A DNA stretch of 64,000 nt from Vibrio sp. AND4. GTDB taxonomy: Bacteria > Pseudomonadota > Gammaproteobacteria > Enterobacterales > Vibrionaceae. The notes beneath the pieces are model-generated. The model had not been told where the DNA came from and did no database searches. It was given only the letters and a program-made list of their open reading frames with translations. Positions within the stretch are counted from its first letter, which is position 1. Each line of letters starts with the position of its first letter. A program made the position numbers and the translations under genes. Location of the stretch: positions 186,001 through 250,000 of the forward strand of contig NZ_ABGR01000002.1 of assembly GCF_000171815.1 (NCBI RefSeq), in the 5' to 3' direction. Below, one piece after another: positions 61,651-64,000 of the stretch.

Positions 61651-62328
61651 ATGAGTCCTGATTTTATTGGTGCTTTCATGATTGGCCTCGCCGGGGCCGG
61701 ACATTGCATGGGAATGTGTGGTGGTATCGCCTCCTTACTTTCAATGGGCGTGACGAACAACAAACCTTCTTTGACCATTCCTCTCTTCTACAACTTTGGT
61801 CGGCTTGTAAGTTACGCTTTGATCGGCGCTGTCGTTGGAGGTGCCATATCTGGTCTTTCAGAGTTGAGCGGTCTCACCCAATCTCTTGCATGGCTTAGGT
61901 TTGTCGCCGCGATATTCATGATATTAGTCGCACTCTATATTGCTAAGTGGTGGCATGGCCTGTTAGTTGTAGAAAAGTTAGGTCAGCATATCTGGAAGTT
62001 TATCTCTCCGGTAGGAAAGCGCCTGCTCCCCTTGAAGCATCCCTTTCACGCATTCCCATTTGGTTTTATCTGGGGTTGGTTGCCATGCGGCTTAGTCTAT
62101 TCAGCGCTCACCTGGTCGGCAGTATCGGGAGGTGCATTAAATGGCGGGTTGATCATGTTGGCATTTGGGCTGGGTACTTTGCCTTCTATGCTTGCTATCG
62201 GCTACGGCACGAGGCATTTTAAGAACATTCAAAAATCTTTTATATTTAGAAATATCTCGGCGTTATTGTTAATAATTTATGGTGTGTATACCGCTACTGG
62301 TGCCATAAAAATACTTGGTTTCATATAA
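61651..62328 (+). CDS. TauE/SafE-like membrane protein of the cbb3 cluster
   Basis: A 225-residue protein with six hydrophobic segments. The motif GLAGAGHCMGMCGGIASLLS near the N-terminus and FGFIWGWLPCGLVYSALTWS in the middle are typical of the sulfite-exporter-like family found after ccoS. The pair of Cys and Met residues (HCMGMCGG) suggests copper or thiol handling, as in the related DsbD/CcdA fold. Precise role not established. It begins 9 bp after ccoS and ends about 60 bp before the fnr FNR box. Confidence 0.85.
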   Translation: MSPDFIGAFMIGLAGAGHCMGMCGGIASLLSMGVTNNKPSLTIPLFYNFGRLVSYALIGAVVGGAISGLSELSGLTQSLAWLRFVAAIFMILVALYIAKWWHGLLVVEKLGQHIWKFISPVGKRLLPLKHPFHAFPFGFIWGWLPCGLVYSALTWSAVSGGALNGGLIMLAFGLGTLPSMLAIGYGTRHFKNIQKSFIFRNISALLLIIYGVYTATGAIKILGFI

Positions 62329-62387
62329 TATGAATGTCTTTATGCTTTATTTTTTACTACCCTTTAGATATGTGCAATGATAAAATA

Positions 62388-62401
62388 TTGACGTATATCA
62401 A
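62388..62401. promoter_or_regulatory. FNR-binding box in the fnr promoter
   Basis: TTGACGTATATCAA matches the FNR consensus TTGAT-N4-ATCAA at nine of ten defined positions. It lies 16 bp before the fnr start codon, close to or over the transcription start, which suggests autorepression under anaerobic conditions as known for E. coli fnr. Confidence 0.85.
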
Positions 62402-62417
62402 ATAGTGAAAGATTGTT

Positions 62418-63164
62418 ATGATTTCAGATAAACCTGCAACAAAGCGTATCCAATCAGGCGGTTGCGCAATTCATTGTCAAGATTGTAGCATTAGCCAACT
62501 TTGTATCCCGTTCACTCTTAATGAGTCTGAATTAGATCAGCTTGATCAAATCATCGAGCGAAAAAAACCAATTCAAAAAGGCCAAGAGCTGTTCAAAGCT
62601 GGTGATGAGCTAAAATCTCTGTACGCTATCCGTTCTGGTACAATCAAAAGCTATACCATTACAGAGCAAGGCGATGAGCAAATTACTGCTTTTCACTTGG
62701 CTGGAGATCTAGTTGGTTTTGACGCAATCACCGGTGATTCACACCCAAGTTTTGCTCAGGCACTGGAAACATCTATGGTCTGCGAGATCCCTTACGAAAT
62801 CCTTGACGATCTATCAGGTAAAATGCCAAAGCTTCGTCAACAGATTATGCGTCTGATGAGTAATGAGATTAAAGGCGATCAGGAAATGATCCTGCTTCTT
62901 TCTAAAAAGAATGCTGAAGAACGCCTCGCCGCTTTCCTTTACAATCTCTCGACGCGTTTTTCTCAACGTGGATTTAGTCCTCGCGAATTCCGCTTAACCA
63001 TGACTCGTGGCGATATTGGTAACTACTTAGGTCTAACCGTAGAAACAATCAGTAGACTGCTTGGACGCTTCCAGAAATCCGAAATTCTGAGTGTTAAAGG
63101 TAAGTACATCACCATCTTAAATCATGATGTCTTGATGGAACTTGCTGGCGTTAGCAAAGACTGA
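62418..63164 (+). CDS. fnr: Oxygen-sensing transcription factor FNR
   Basis: A 248-residue CRP-family regulator. Cys20, Cys23, Cys29 and Cys122 are at the same numbers as the four iron-sulfur ligands of E. coli FNR, and the helix-turn-helix near the C-terminus has the specificity residues E-x-x-S-R ([13 protein letters not shown]). The [4Fe-4S] form dimerises and activates anaerobic genes, including, in many bacteria, cco operons. The ATG at 62418 is preceded by GAAAGA-type sequences. The FNR box upstream indicates autoregulation. Followed by uspE as in E. coli. Confidence 0.97.
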   Translation: MISDKPATKRIQSGGCAIHCQDCSISQLCIPFTLNESELDQLDQIIERKKPIQKGQELFKAGDELKSLYAIRSGTIKSYTITEQGDEQITAFHLAGDLVGFDAITGDSHPSFAQALETSMVCEIPYEILDDLSGKMPKLRQQIMRLMSNEIKGDQEMILLLSKKNAEERLAAFLYNLSTRFSQRGFSPREFRLTMTRGDIGNYLGLTVETISRLLGRFQKSEILSVKGKYITILNHDVLMELAGVSKD

Positions 63165-63345
63165 TATGCCCTATTGATTGACGTAGCTTTAGAATGAGCT
63201 GCGTCATGTTTTCTCTATTATCCCTTCGAAAATCCTCAAAATATTATTCAAACTAAGCTACAGTAAAAGTGTACCTTGTGTGCTCCAATATACTGATTTA
63301 TCTTGTTTTCAGTGTATGGTTTTACAATAATAAGTGGGCTTAGAT

Positions 63346-64000
63346 ATGAGTATATACAGTAAGATCCTTGTTGTTGCTGACATCAATAACGATGAACAGC
63401 CGGCACTTGCAAGAGCGGTTCAACTTGCTCGAAAAAGTGTATCCAGAAGCCGAATCACTGTTTTTTTGTCAATCTATGATTTTTCTTATGATATGACCTC
63501 TATGCTGTCGTTCGATGAAAGGGATGCTATGCGTCGCGGTGTTATCCAGCAACGTGAACAGTGGATAAATCGGGTTGCTCAGCCGTATTTAGACGATAGC
63601 TTCGACTTTGACGTATGTGTGGTATGGCATAACCGCCCTTATGAAGCGATCATTGCTGAAGTTTTTGCTGGTGGTCATGACATTGTAATTAAAGGAACAC
63701 GTAAGCACGATGTTCTTGAGTCCGTGATTTTTACTCCTACTGATTGGCATTTATTACGTAAGTGCCCTGTCCCTGTACTTTTGATTAAAAATGCTGATTG
63801 GCCAGAACATGCAAAAATCCTCGCATCTGTTCATGTCGGTTCTGAAAACCCAACACACATTGACTTGAACGATTCAATGATCGAGCGTCTTAAAGAAATC
63901 ACTAATCGTCTGGATGCTGAGCCCTATCTCGTCAATGCTTATCCGGTTACACCAGCGAATATCACGATTGAACTACCAGAGTTTGACCCAACCACCTACA
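63346..64000 (+). CDS. uspE: Universal stress protein UspE (cut by window end)
   Basis: The first 218 residues are visible; the usual length is about 315. It is a tandem-domain universal stress protein: the first Usp domain has ILVVADINNDEQPALARAVQLA at its start and ends VPVLLIKN, and the second begins ILASVHVG. UspE follows fnr in enterobacteria and vibrios. UspE proteins help with stress survival, motility and adhesion in E. coli, mechanism unclear. The ATG at 63346 starts MSIYSKILVVAD. A weak A-rich region precedes it; no clear ribosome site. Confidence 0.9.
   Translation, partial: MSIYSKILVVADINNDEQPALARAVQLARKSVSRSRITVFLSIYDFSYDMTSMLSFDERDAMRRGVIQQREQWINRVAQPYLDDSFDFDVCVVWHNRPYEAIIAEVFAGGHDIVIKGTRKHDVLESVIFTPTDWHLLRKCPVPVLLIKNADWPEHAKILASVHVGSENPTHIDLNDSMIERLKEITNRLDAEPYLVNAYPVTPANITIELPEFDPTTY

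Noticed and set aside
1..64000. tRNA, rRNA genes, CRISPR arrays and insertion sequences
   Set aside because: None were seen: no tRNA-like cloverleaf ends in CCA, no regular spacer-repeat array, and no transposase or terminal inverted repeats.

Overview
The window reads as a Vibrio chromosome 1 segment (Harveyi-clade-like gene content; the species cannot be fixed from sequence alone) lying in the replication terminus. The reasons are the gene order prc-pepN-NAD-GDH-pyrD-zapC-rlmKL-uup-rmf-fabA-ycbZ-matP on the left, vpsS-nosP-ccoNOQP-ccoI-fnr-uspE on the right, and a canonical 28-bp XerC/XerD dif site at 51484-51511 between them. The same two blocks flank dif1 (the CTX/RTX region) in V. cholerae.

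Left block, 1-29.8 kb: envelope lipid transport genes letAB (minus strand; letB runs off the window), an ABC exporter, msrC, the proQ-prc pair, a secreted two-repeat protein, pepN, a 1613-residue NAD-glutamate dehydrogenase, pyrD and zapC, the rlmKL-glutaredoxin-uup-DUF3466 run, rmf, and fabA/ycbZ divergent from matP. These are ordinary, well-preserved housekeeping genes with clear terminators.

Middle, 29.8-51.5 kb: accessory DNA. A few small orphan genes lead to two head-to-tail filamentous (inovirus) prophages, called A (32757-41553) and B (41554-51494) here. Each is bounded by dif-like sites, and the host dif is regenerated at the right end. They share about 6.3 kb of nearly identical core: Rep, small DNA-binding protein, coat proteins, pIII-like adhesin, pVI-like protein and Zot. 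They differ in the repressor DNA-binding region, operator, major coat N-terminus and cargo. Prophage B carries a SIR2-like NADase-family gene and two unknown genes; prophage A carries one unknown gene and a DnaQ-like protein with a broken active site. Two features stand out. The repressor gene runs across the attachment site, so integration at dif changes its C-terminus. Each prophage also carries a perfect match to the MatP-binding matS consensus, and the two copies differ only at its degenerate positions.

Right block, 51.6-64 kb: a hybrid kinase and FIST-domain NO sensor (vpsS-nosP), a small membrane protein, the complete cbb3 oxidase operon ccoNOQP with its assembly genes (fixH-like, ccoI, ccoS, TauE/SafE-like), and fnr with an FNR box in its own promoter, followed by uspE (cut by the window end). 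Together these form an oxygen/NO-responsive respiration module next to dif. Function calls rest on recognition of families and motifs; no database search was run.
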